A DNA stretch of 64,000 nt, taken from NCBI GenBank assembly GCA_000198515.1, contig FP929140.1, positions 4,500,527-4,564,526 on the forward strand, given 5' to 3'. The translations under genes were made by a program, and so were the position numbers. This document shows, piece by piece, positions 33,112 through 41,742 of this stretch; position 1 is the first letter of the stretch; each line of letters starts with the position of its first letter. The notes beneath the pieces are model-generated. The model did not search any database. It was not told where the DNA came from and saw only the letters and a program-made list of their open reading frames with translations. This DNA comes from a gamma proteobacterium HdN1. Lineage in GTDB: Bacteria > Pseudomonadota > Gammaproteobacteria > Pseudomonadales > Ketobacteraceae.

Positions 33112-33693
33112 TTGGCGCTGGATGAAAACAGCTCCGAACTGATCCTGACCAACAAAGCCACAGGCGAAAAATCCCGTATCTGGGGTGACCCACACTTCGA
33201 TACCACGGGCGATGGCAAAAACATGGTGGATTTCAAAGGCACCGCCACGTTGAACCTCGAAGACGGCACCAAAATCACAATCAATACCCGGCCTGACCCA
33301 AACAACCCCAACGTAACCTATGCAAGCCAGCTCACCATTACCAACGGCCACAACGCAATTTCCGTGAACGGCCTCGACGCAATCACGAAAGGCGATTTAG
33401 AAATCCAGCAGCACCAAGCAGGCGCGATTTTGGACCTGATCACCCCAGACGGTGTGAGCCTTTACGAAAACGACAAAGGCCCAGGCTGGCTGATACGCGA
33501 TAGCTACTGGATGCGTGAAGTCCCACTCACCCAAGATGGTATGAACCGCGCCGAAGAAATCAACAATAAAAAGCCTGAAGACCCCATGGCAGGTTTGCGT
33601 AGAATGATGCTAAACGAGCTGGCCGCCAGCGGTACGCTTAACGAGAAATTAGTAGAGCTCTTTGAAAAGACAGCTGCCCCGCAGTCTGCTTAA
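33112..33693 (+). CDS. DUF1521 self-cleaving domain (C-terminal part of the split gene)
   Basis: 193 codons from ATG 33112, but the frame is open back to the C10 tract at 32953 and probably continues the preceding gene. The domain has WGDPHFDTTGDGKNMVDFKG, matching the GDPH motif at which calcium triggers Asp-Pro cleavage in NopE1-type (MIIA) proteins, then TKITINTRPDPNNPNVTYAS, LTITNGHNAISVNGLDAITK and LDLITPDGVSLYEN. The family includes a rhizobial type III effector and marine Vibrio proteins. No ribosome-binding site precedes 33112, which supports the split-gene view. A terminator follows at 33721. Confidence 0.82.
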   Translation: MALDENSSELILTNKATGEKSRIWGDPHFDTTGDGKNMVDFKGTATLNLEDGTKITINTRPDPNNPNVTYASQLTITNGHNAISVNGLDAITKGDLEIQQHQAGAILDLITPDGVSLYENDKGPGWLIRDSYWMREVPLTQDGMNRAEEINNKKPEDPMAGLRRMMLNELAASGTLNEKLVELFEKTAAPQSA

Positions 33694-33720
33694 GTTGAAA
33701 AGAAAGGTTAAAGGAAACGC

Positions 33721-33748
33721 AAAAAGACCCGCAAATGCGGGCCTTTTT
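33721..33748. terminator. Bidirectional intrinsic terminator
   Basis: CCCGC (33728-33732) and GCGGG (33737-33741) pair, with GA and CC extensions, flanked by A5 on the left and T5 on the right. It separates the convergent DUF1521 and TULIP-like genes. Confidence 0.88.
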
Positions 33749-33762
33749 GTTCTCTGCTTCGG

Positions 33763-36039
33763 TCAGCTTCCTTTTATTTGTACATGCACCGTCGCACACT
33801 CGTCCGAGGGCACCAATTGTGCCGTGCGCGCGCAGATTTCAATGGTATGCAGCCCTGCATTCAAACCGTACAGCTCAATCGACTCCCGCTCACGCCACAC
33901 CGAGAACGGCGCACCGTCCACACGATAGCGGTATTGCAGATCACCGGCGGCCAAATCGGGGTTGTAGCCATTCAGCGCGATCGTTACGACATTGCCCTCT
34001 ACGGTCACGGCATTCGCTGCACGAGCGCTCCTGACGCCACTTACCGACGCCGTTGTGCCATTTTCTACATAAGCGCTCAGGTGAGGCGCAGCGCGTGCGG
34101 CTTTTCCTTGCGCGCGTATCATGCTGGCCACTAGACCGATGTAATTCGCGCTTTCATCGGTCACCCAGATTTCTCCAACGCTCAGGTTATAACCCTCAAA
34201 GCTAGGCAGAGGAATCGCACCGATCATACCCAATACAACCGGCACGACTTTCGGAGTAAGCTCATTGATGAAGGACTGCGCTAGATTATTACCCAGCACG
34301 AGGGTGCTCGCAGGATCCATTGCACGAATTTTAATGCGGGGCGATCCTGCAAATTCTACCGACAAGGCATTTTGATCGGTCATCCCCAAGTTGGCGGTCG
34401 CTTCAATATCGACAGTGGCACCCATTACGGTTCTCATCGTGCCCTTTTTATCAATGGCTGCATCCAATCCCAAATACACATCATGCATACGGAAAGTCGC
34501 CAAACCACGGCTGGATTTCACCAATTCCAAACTCGGGGCAGAGGCTGCATTCAAGCGCACTCGCACGCTCTCGGCAGAGCCTGCACCATTGATGTCTTTC
34601 AGGCCGGGAATGTCTTTATCCGTCATAGAAACGGTGAGCATTCCAGAAGTCGTGACCGCCGCAAGCGCCTGGTTGATCATATTCTGAGAAATCACAATTC
34701 CAATATCGCGCACCGCACCCTTAGGCGAGACGTTGCTGGCAGCAGGAACTGCGGCGATTTCTTTCCAAGGATAGCCGACAATCGCGGGGCCTTTATGGGT
34801 GATTGCATTGATACGCGCACCCAAGCCAATTACCAAGCCATTTTCCGGCGTTGCGATGCTGGCGGGCAGAATTTCCGGGCTAATTTGATTGCCGTTAATG
34901 TCAATCACAATATTGCGCGGAAAGGTATCGACCATTTCGGCCATCTTCGCCGGTAGAATGGCTTTTAACTGGCCTTCCAGAATCCACACCACGATGCCTT
35001 TGAACGCATTCAGGAAGGGATCCACCAGCCAGCTCGGAAGAATGCTAACATCAGCACTCAGCTTACCAAGGCTCAGCGACAGATTTTCTAAGGATACTTT
35101 TAGCTGGTTACCCGCACCTACGCTTACTTTCGCGGTGGTTGAGAAAGTGATCTTGTCTACCGAAGCCGCTACTGGAATCCGAGTCGTCCAGCCAATCAGG
35201 GGGTCGAGGCGCACTTCTGCATCGGCCCAAAAACCGCTCAGCGTGCCGCTCACATCCAAGCGTCCATCGGCGCTATTTTTTACTGCCAGATTAAGCTTGT
35301 TATCGGCAATTGTTGCATCATTTACGTTGATGCGATAGCAGCTGCCTAAAATGCACTCTTCTTTTAGCGGATTCATGCCTTTTAGCAAGCCGCCAAGAGC
35401 CGAGGTTTTCAGCAGGCTCTCAAGCTCACCTTTGATAAAATTCAGGCCGGCGCTGCTTACCCGTACACTCAAGCTATTGGCAACGCTCACCGTTGGGCGC
35501 GCAAATTTTTGAACACGAACACGGCCAATGCGGTCGGTCGCGGTAAAGGTAATAAAATTTGCGTTGGCAACTTGCGCTTCAAACTGGTTGCTCGCATTCA
35601 GGCTGACGGCGCTGCCGTTCACCTGCACGGATTGCACACCGGATGGATCTTCCGCATAGCCACGCACGACGAGCGTGCTGCCCTCGGTCACTTGCGTGAT
35701 GTGCACCACAGGGCCAGCAGCATCGTAGAGGAATTTGACCGTGGGGGTCGCTGGCGTTACGACGCGCAAAAAGTTTTCACCATCGACAAGATAATCCGCA
35801 ATGCTCGCGCCAGCCGCAAGCGCGCCTTCAGCCTGGATTACAAATAGGCTGGTAATATCTTGATCATTAAGGGTAATCTTAAGCGTTGCGGGCTGCCCTT
35901 TGGTAAAGCTAAGGGCAATGTCGGGAGGCGTGGTATAAACCTCACCACCCACAGGATTGGTCACAGTGACCGCTTTACAAGCGGTAAGAAACACGGCGAA
36001 CAGCGTCACCAAGAAGAGGTTGCGCACATCAATTCGCAT
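33763..36039 (-). CDS. Large lipoprotein with a BPI/TULIP-like lipid-binding fold
   Basis: A protein of 758 residues with lipobox LTAC (Cys21). The first 180 residues are Ig-like. Residues about 190-430 and 430-650 resemble the two halves of BPI/LBP-type proteins: each has a long amphipathic helix next to strands, e.g. WLVDPFLNAFKGIVVWILEG and LKAILPAKMAEM in the first, and IVISQNMINQALAAVTTSGM, then LAQSFINELTPKVVPVVLGM and IPLPSFEGYNLSVGEIWV in the second. The last pattern is close to the PLP-x-Y-L end of the BPI C-terminal domain. A C-terminal Ig-like part ends with two Cys (EICARTAQLVPSDECATV). Lipid binding is inferred. GGAGG precedes the ATG at 36039 by eight bases. Confidence 0.7.
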   Translation of the reverse strand: MRIDVRNLFLVTLFAVFLTACKAVTVTNPVGGEVYTTPPDIALSFTKGQPATLKITLNDQDITSLFVIQAEGALAAGASIADYLVDGENFLRVVTPATPTVKFLYDAAGPVVHITQVTEGSTLVVRGYAEDPSGVQSVQVNGSAVSLNASNQFEAQVANANFITFTATDRIGRVRVQKFARPTVSVANSLSVRVSSAGLNFIKGELESLLKTSALGGLLKGMNPLKEECILGSCYRINVNDATIADNKLNLAVKNSADGRLDVSGTLSGFWADAEVRLDPLIGWTTRIPVAASVDKITFSTTAKVSVGAGNQLKVSLENLSLSLGKLSADVSILPSWLVDPFLNAFKGIVVWILEGQLKAILPAKMAEMVDTFPRNIVIDINGNQISPEILPASIATPENGLVIGLGARINAITHKGPAIVGYPWKEIAAVPAASNVSPKGAVRDIGIVISQNMINQALAAVTTSGMLTVSMTDKDIPGLKDINGAGSAESVRVRLNAASAPSLELVKSSRGLATFRMHDVYLGLDAAIDKKGTMRTVMGATVDIEATANLGMTDQNALSVEFAGSPRIKIRAMDPASTLVLGNNLAQSFINELTPKVVPVVLGMIGAIPLPSFEGYNLSVGEIWVTDESANYIGLVASMIRAQGKAARAAPHLSAYVENGTTASVSGVRSARAANAVTVEGNVVTIALNGYNPDLAAGDLQYRYRVDGAPFSVWRERESIELYGLNAGLHTIEICARTAQLVPSDECATVHVQIKGS

Positions 36040-36304
36040 CGAAAAGCCTCCGGCAGGACAAAACAACAAAAGCCGACAAAAAACACCGTGCGCCTAGAAG
36101 CAATGGTTCACCACAAGGAGACTGTTGCTCAGGCGCAATGGCTGACCCAGTGCCGGTCAAAAATTGATCACCCCTTATAAGTTGCATAGTAGGCTACATA
36201 ACCGCCTAATGCAATTCATGCACGAGTGGTTCACAAAATTCACACAAAGTGTTACAACCAACAGACGGCGCAACAAAACGCCCTTCACAGGACTCTGGTA
36301 TCGA

Positions 36305-37036
36305 ATGCAGCTCCCTTTGCGCCGCTATCCAAGCACCCTCACCGTTCACCGCAGCTTGCCCACGAACTTGGCTGGGCGGGATTTTTTCGTGGGCGATACG
36401 CATGGACATTACACGCATTTATTCCAACAGTTGGCTCGGGCAGGATTCGATGCAAGCGTGGATCGCCTGATCGCCACGGGCGATTTAATCGACCGTGGCG
36501 ATCAGAGCATGGCGATGCTGGAATTGCTTGAGCAGCCGTGGTTTTTCTCGGTGCTCGGCAACCATGAGATTATGTTTTTGGAAGGGATGCTCAACGAAGA
36601 CCGTCACTACATTGCGATGCAACTGCAGAACGGCGGCCAGTGGCTGCAAACTTTCAATGAAGACGATCTACGCCATCAGGCACGCCAGATTGCAAAATAC
36701 TGCCCCTTGGCGATCACCGTGGAAACCACTGGCTATAAGGTCGGTATCTGTCACACCGACCCGCTACTGGAGAATTGGTCAGCCATGCAGAAGCTGCCGT
36801 TGAAGGCGTTTTATCCTGAACTTGCTTGCCTTTGGTCGCGCAGTCGCTATCAAAAAGCCCGCACCGGCAAACCGCAAAAACCAATTGCCAATATTGACAT
36901 TGTGATCTCTGGGCACGTCGCTTGTGATGCGCCTACTTGGGCAGCGAATCAGGTGTTTATTGATACTTTCCATCGCGGTGGCGCGCTCACGGTATCAACC
37001 CTAAGCGCGCTTTTGAACCCGACAACCATCGCGTAA
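36305..37036 (+). CDS. PPP family serine/threonine or bis(5'-nucleosyl) phosphatase
   Basis: A metallophosphatase of 243 residues. Motifs in order: GDTHGHY (residue 30 on), GDLIDRG (near 60), GNHE (near 85), and the later ISGHVACDAP with its metal-binding His. This places it with PrpA/PrpB-like and ApaH-related enzymes; the substrate is unknown. The start is set at ATG 36305 (MQLPLRRYP) because the motif spacing fits the family. An ATG at 36164 in frame would add 47 basic residues. It is convergent with the LysM gene. Confidence 0.86.
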   Translation: MQLPLRRYPSTLTVHRSLPTNLAGRDFFVGDTHGHYTHLFQQLARAGFDASVDRLIATGDLIDRGDQSMAMLELLEQPWFFSVLGNHEIMFLEGMLNEDRHYIAMQLQNGGQWLQTFNEDDLRHQARQIAKYCPLAITVETTGYKVGICHTDPLLENWSAMQKLPLKAFYPELACLWSRSRYQKARTGKPQKPIANIDIVISGHVACDAPTWAANQVFIDTFHRGGALTVSTLSALLNPTTIA

Positions 37037-37061
37037 CGCAATCCTTGCGAATCCGGCCTTG

Positions 37062-38093
37062 CTAATCCGGATTCTCCACCAAATCACCCACCCGAATCGG
37101 GCTTAATGCGCGCAAGATCAGGCCGTAGCTTACTTTTTCGAAGGTGCGGAACAAGATCACCGTTCCACGGCGCTCATTCGGCAGCTTTACAAGATCACCA
37201 CGCAGGCCGTCTTTGACGGTTTCTCCCAAGCCCTTAATGGCCAGCACATCGCCCACACGCAAGCGCTCGCGCTCGCCACGATTGATGACGATCACATCAT
37301 ACTGACTGGCGTTACGCACGCCCGAAAATGCATGGATAATGTGGCCTTTGATCTGCTGCTCAGGGGAGCGCGGATAAAAGGTTGAATCCAGCTTGCGTTC
37401 CTCGGATTGCAATAAGCGATCGTTGGTGCGCACATCCTGCGTTGTGGTAAGCAGGCGCATCCGGGCGACGCCAGCTTCCGCGTCTTCGAAGCGGGCAGAA
37501 CCTAGATCGACAACGCCAAAGCCTAGGTATTCCTTGGTTTCAGGATCAACAAAATCTACGCCCTCGCGGTAAACGCCGTACACTTTTGTGGGGTTCGCCC
37601 AATCTCCCCGCGCGTAAATCAAATCGCCCACGCCCATGATGATATGCTTTTCATCCCCCGCCAGCACATAGGGCGCAGACTTGGCTTCTTCTGGCGAGAT
37701 TACGCGATTGCCCACCAGAAAGGAGCTGATCGCATCTAGGGGAATGGCCGGAATAGGGGATTCCAAGGCCGTAACGCGCACCTTTGGACTAAGTTTGACG
37801 GTGCCCGCTGCAGCGCCACGACCAATCCGTAAGCGCGGCTGGCCGTCTACATAGACCAGCGTAAGCTCATCTCCAGGATAAATTAGGTGTGGGTTTGCAA
37901 TTTGCGGATTTGCCTGCCAAAGTTCTGGCCAATGCCAAGGTTTTTGCAGGAATTTGCCGGAAATATCCCAAAGCGTATCGCCCCGTTTGACCACATAGGT
38001 ATTAGGGTGATCCGGCCTTAGATCTAGGCCAAACGCTTGCAAGCTAAACGCCAGCGCGCACACGCCGATACCACGGAGAAATGTTTTGATCAT
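37062..38093 (-). CDS. LysM domain periplasmic protein
   Basis: A protein of 343 residues with a signal peptide (MIKTFLRGIGVCALAFSLQA). A LysM domain lies at about 32-82 (YVVKRGDTLWDISGKFLQKP to NPHLIYPGDEL), which binds peptidoglycan. The rest is beta-rich with no enzyme motif. Proteins of this type are encoded next to def and dprA in many gammaproteobacteria. It is divergent from def, 398 bases away. The ATG at 38093 is the one directly before the signal peptide; the upstream extension to 38174 is not secreted-like. A role in envelope maintenance is inferred. Confidence 0.88.
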   Translation of the reverse strand: MIKTFLRGIGVCALAFSLQAFGLDLRPDHPNTYVVKRGDTLWDISGKFLQKPWHWPELWQANPQIANPHLIYPGDELTLVYVDGQPRLRIGRGAAAGTVKLSPKVRVTALESPIPAIPLDAISSFLVGNRVISPEEAKSAPYVLAGDEKHIIMGVGDLIYARGDWANPTKVYGVYREGVDFVDPETKEYLGFGVVDLGSARFEDAEAGVARMRLLTTTQDVRTNDRLLQSEERKLDSTFYPRSPEQQIKGHIIHAFSGVRNASQYDVIVINRGERERLRVGDVLAIKGLGETVKDGLRGDLVKLPNERRGTVILFRTFEKVSYGLILRALSPIRVGDLVENPD

Positions 38094-38491
38094 CACACGA
38101 ATCCCTTTATCATTACTTGCTTGTGACGCTGCAAAAACCTTCGGCGCTGGCCCGATCAGTGGCTTGTAGCGCAAGGCTGCGTACTAAAATGGTGCCAAAA
38201 CGATGCTACAGTTAGCACTCAGTTCTAAAACTATAGCCGCTTTCACAACATCAAGAGGCTTTCGTATCGTTAATCCTAGCCATAAACGCAAATAGCGCTT
38301 TTGTAGCCCTGCTTTGGCGGTTGCATTCCCAAAAGACAGCATTGTGCGGCTTTTGGAATCCTCAATTCACAAACGCTTACCGCCAGACCCCTAACGGTAT
38401 TTGGTAAACTCAACCTAGCAAACTATAGACCCTTTCCCTCCGGTTCGGATGCGTTTTTGCGTTTACGCTCTTTTCATACGGTAAAAATACA
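38094..38491. other. Divergent promoter region LysM-def
   Basis: No gene in this gap of 398 bases. It contains an imperfect hairpin at 38323-38359 (ATTCCCAAAAG paired with CTTTTGGAAT) and several TATAAT-like boxes, e.g. AACTATAGCC near 38228 and CTATAGACC near 38421, that could serve def. No operator is recognised. Confidence 0.45.
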
Positions 38492-39004
38492 ATGGCTTTA
38501 TTGGATATTCTTGAATTCCCCGACCCACGGCTTCGCACCCAAGCAAAGCCTGTCACCCAGTTCGATGCGGCGCTACGCAAGTTGACGGAAGACATGCTAG
38601 AAACCATGTACGATGCCCCCGGTATCGGGCTTGCGGCTACGCAGATCAACGTCCATCAGCAGGTCATCGTCATGGACGTTTCGGAAGACAAATCGCAGCC
38701 CATGGTGTTTATCAACCCCCAGATCACCGTCGTAGGCGGCGAGAAGGAATACGAAGAAGGCTGTCTATCGGTGCCTGGGTTCCACGAAAACGTCGTTCGG
38801 CCCGACGTTATTCATGTGAAAGCCCTGAACGCGCAGGGCGAAGCCTTCGAACTGCAGGCAGATGGCTTGCTTTCCGTTTGCTTGCAACACGAGATGGATC
38901 ACCTGAACGGTGTGCTGTTCGTCGATCATATTTCCCGCCTCAAGCGCGACCGCATTCGCCGCAAGCTGGAAAAACAGCATAAAGTGGCCGCGCCACGCAG
39001 CTAG
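38492..39004 (+). CDS. def: Peptide deformylase
   Basis: Removes the formyl group from nascent N-termini. It has 170 residues with motif 1 GIGLAATQ (44-51), motif 2 EEGCLSVPG with the metal ligand Cys91, and motif 3 QHEMDHLNG with His133, Glu134 and His137. All catalytic residues are present. The ATG at 38492 gives the standard start [15 protein letters not shown]. It is followed by fmt after 43 bases, which forms the usual def-fmt operon for formylation and deformylation. Confidence 0.98.
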   Translation: MALLDILEFPDPRLRTQAKPVTQFDAALRKLTEDMLETMYDAPGIGLAATQINVHQQVIVMDVSEDKSQPMVFINPQITVVGGEKEYEEGCLSVPGFHENVVRPDVIHVKALNAQGEAFELQADGLLSVCLQHEMDHLNGVLFVDHISRLKRDRIRRKLEKQHKVAAPRS

Positions 39005-39047
39005 AACGAGCCTGAACTCACGAATGATGGAACCGTCTGCGACACCT

Positions 39048-40052
39048 ATGCCACTTAAAATCGTTTTCGCCGGCACCCCCGACTTTGCTGCGACCATTTT
39101 GGAAGCCTTGCTTACCCAAGTGCCCGCAAGCAACCCCATCATCGCATGTTACACCCAGCCGGATCGCCCGGCGGGGCGCGGCCGCAAACTCTCTGCAAGC
39201 CCGGTCAAGGTGCTCGCAGAAAGCCACCAGATCCCAGTTTTTCAGCCGCTCAATTTCCGCGATCCAGCCGCCATTGATGCGCTTGCAGAACTACAGCCAG
39301 ACCTAATGATCGTCGTGGCCTATGGGCTAATTTTGCCGCAGCGGGTGTTGGATATCCCCCGTTACGGCTGCATCAACGTGCACGCATCGCTGCTCCCACG
39401 CTGGCGCGGCGCCGCACCGATTCAGCGAGCGCTGATGGCGGGGGATGCCGAAACCGGCGTCACGCTGATGCAAATGGAAGCAGGGCTCGACACCGGCCCC
39501 ATGCTCAGCAAAGTCCACACGCCGATCCTCGACACCGACACCAGCGCCAGCCTGCATGATCGGTTAGCCACCTTAGGCGCGCAGGCCATGGTAGATCTGC
39601 TGAAGAACTTTCCGGAGAGCGGCATCTTCGCGGCAACCCGACAAAACGATCATGAAGCCTGCTATGCCCAAAAGCTCCACAAAGACGAAAGCCTACTGGA
39701 CTGGACGCAACCCGCAAGCGCTTTATGCCAGCAGATTCGCGGCCTAAACCCATGGCCCGTAGCAGGCTCGCAGCTCGGCGGCGAGACCGTGCGAATTTGG
39801 AATGCCACAGCGAAACCCGAAACCAGCCGCGCACCGCAAGCTCCCGGCACAATCCTGCAAGCGGACGCTTCAGGCATTGAGGTGAGCACCGGAGAAGGCA
39901 GTCTAGTGCTCACCGAACTTCAGCTCCCCGGCGGCAAAGCATTATCAGCAGCCCAGCTGCTCAATAGCCGCTCAGCACTGTTCGCGCCCGGCCAATGCTT
40001 TGAGTCGCGCAAAGCCGCACTGCCCCAAAGCACCACGCCGACTAAAAACTAA
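39048..40052 (+). CDS. fmt: Methionyl-tRNA formyltransferase
   Basis: Formylates Met-tRNA(fMet) using 10-formyltetrahydrofolate. The protein of 334 residues (E. coli 315) has the start LKIVFAGTPDFAATILEALL, the formyl-transfer motif NVHASLLPRWRGAAPIQRAL with the Asn, His and later Asp, and the LDTGPMLSKV segment. The C-terminal OB-like domain (GLNPWPVAGSQLGGETVRIW) binds tRNA. The start is set at ATG 39048; ATG 39024 or 39027 would add seven or eight residues and cannot be excluded. It is followed by rsmB after 17 bases. Confidence 0.97.
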   Translation: MPLKIVFAGTPDFAATILEALLTQVPASNPIIACYTQPDRPAGRGRKLSASPVKVLAESHQIPVFQPLNFRDPAAIDALAELQPDLMIVVAYGLILPQRVLDIPRYGCINVHASLLPRWRGAAPIQRALMAGDAETGVTLMQMEAGLDTGPMLSKVHTPILDTDTSASLHDRLATLGAQAMVDLLKNFPESGIFAATRQNDHEACYAQKLHKDESLLDWTQPASALCQQIRGLNPWPVAGSQLGGETVRIWNATAKPETSRAPQAPGTILQADASGIEVSTGEGSLVLTELQLPGGKALSAAQLLNSRSALFAPGQCFESRKAALPQSTTPTKN

Positions 40053-40069
40053 AATAAGGTTTTCCCCTG

Positions 40070-41548
40070 ATGACACAAGCGGCCCACGTGCGCGCCACAC
40101 TCGCACAAGTCTTATCACAAGTACTGCCTCTAGGACGTCAGCAAGCGGAATCCCTGCGCGCACTCAACGACCTCCTGCCAAGCGCTCAAGAACGCTTGCC
40201 TGAAGCCGAACGCAAACTCGCCCAAGAAATAGCCTACGGCGTTTGTCGCTGGTTTACCCGTTTGGACAAACTGCTCAACCCATTATTGGAACACCCGCTG
40301 AAAGCACGCGATCGCGATCTGCACGCGCTACTCCTCGTTGGACTCTACCAACTGTATTACACCCGCATCCCCGACCACGCCGCGATTAGCGAAACGGTTG
40401 AAGCCACGCGCCAGCTTGAAAAACCTTGGGCCTCTCGCCTCGTCAACGGAATCCTGCGCCGCGTTCAGCGCGAAAAATCACAGCTTGAAACCGCCCTACC
40501 CGATAGCGACGCCATCCGCAGCGCACATCCTCAGTGGCTGGTCGACAAACTCAAGGCCGCCTGGCCTGACCACTATGCAGCAATGCTGGAAGCCAACAAC
40601 CAGCAAGCCCCACTCACGCTGCGCGTAAATCTCCGCAAACAAAGTCGCGAGCAATATCTTACCGAACTGCGCGCAAAGAACATCAACGCAAGCCCTTGCA
40701 GCCTCTCTCCAGCAGGCATCCGCCTTGAACGCTCCGCCAACGTCGTCGAACTACCGGGTTATGCCGAAGGCTGGTTCTCTGTACAAGACGAAGCCGCCCA
40801 ACTCGCCGCTCAACTCCTCGCCCCGCACACCGGCGAGCGCGTATTGGATGCCTGTGCAGCCCCCGGCGGAAAAACCACCCATCTGCTCGAACACGCAGAC
40901 ATCCATTGTGTCGCGATCGACGCGGATCCCCGGCGATGTGAGCGCATCCACCAAAATCTTGAACGCCTCCAACTCAGCGCCGAAGTTCACGCACTCGACC
41001 TGCAAAGCTACGCCACCCAGCCCGAAGTCATGCCGTTCGACCGCATTCTGCTGGATGCACCCTGTTCGGCCACAGGCATCATCCGCCGCCACCCAGACAT
41101 TAAATGGCTGCGCCGCCAAAGCGATATTAACGCCCTCGCCGAACAGCAGCTATCGCTTCTCAAAACCGCCTTTGCACTTCTAAAAGAGGGCGGCACGCTG
41201 CTATACGCCACATGCTCCGTGCTCCCACAAGAGAACGACCGAATTGTGGCGCGTTTTCTTGCAGAAACGCCTGCGGCAATTCTGCAAGCCTTGCAGTTTC
41301 CTTCGCAAATTCCTCCGGCAAACGGCATCCCCACCCCAACCGGATTTCAGCTTTTGCCAACCGTACAGGGGCACGACGGCTTTTTCTATGCCATGCTCCG
41401 CCGCGAAACACCTAGTGGAGAGGGATCAGAATCAGGCTGTGCGGTTCAAGCAAAAATCAACGCCCCACGGCACCCCAATCACACCCTTGGCGCCAGCGAT
41501 GGCAGCATAGAAGCAGCCTTCGCGACGGACGGCCATTTAATCGCCTGA
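40070..41548 (+). CDS. rsmB: 16S rRNA m5C967 methyltransferase
   Basis: Methylates C967 of 16S rRNA with S-adenosylmethionine. The N-terminal NusB-like helical domain (residues 1-140, ending WASRLVNGILRRVQ) is followed by the SAM-binding motif DACAAPGGKTTHLLE, the catalytic DAPCSATG and the second Cys in YATCSVLPQEN. The protein has 492 residues against about 430 in E. coli. The extra part is a C-terminal tail after GFFYAMLRRE, poorly conserved and Ala/His-rich. It ends the def-fmt-rsmB operon. Confidence 0.97.
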   Translation: MTQAAHVRATLAQVLSQVLPLGRQQAESLRALNDLLPSAQERLPEAERKLAQEIAYGVCRWFTRLDKLLNPLLEHPLKARDRDLHALLLVGLYQLYYTRIPDHAAISETVEATRQLEKPWASRLVNGILRRVQREKSQLETALPDSDAIRSAHPQWLVDKLKAAWPDHYAAMLEANNQQAPLTLRVNLRKQSREQYLTELRAKNINASPCSLSPAGIRLERSANVVELPGYAEGWFSVQDEAAQLAAQLLAPHTGERVLDACAAPGGKTTHLLEHADIHCVAIDADPRRCERIHQNLERLQLSAEVHALDLQSYATQPEVMPFDRILLDAPCSATGIIRRHPDIKWLRRQSDINALAEQQLSLLKTAFALLKEGGTLLYATCSVLPQENDRIVARFLAETPAAILQALQFPSQIPPANGIPTPTGFQLLPTVQGHDGFFYAMLRRETPSGEGSESGCAVQAKINAPRHPNHTLGASDGSIEAAFATDGHLIA

Positions 41549-41742
41549 ATTGGCTGTAAAACAAGGGGATTAGGCGGCTCGCTCACCCGACTAGGCAGTC
41601 ATGGCTTATTTATTGTTCAACCAACATTCACAAAACGCTACGTTTTAAGACTCACGTTCAAACTGTGATCTCGTTTAGGATCGGGTTAATAACCCTGATG
41701 GCCATGTACCATCTCCACGTAACCAATAAAAAACGGGTTCTC

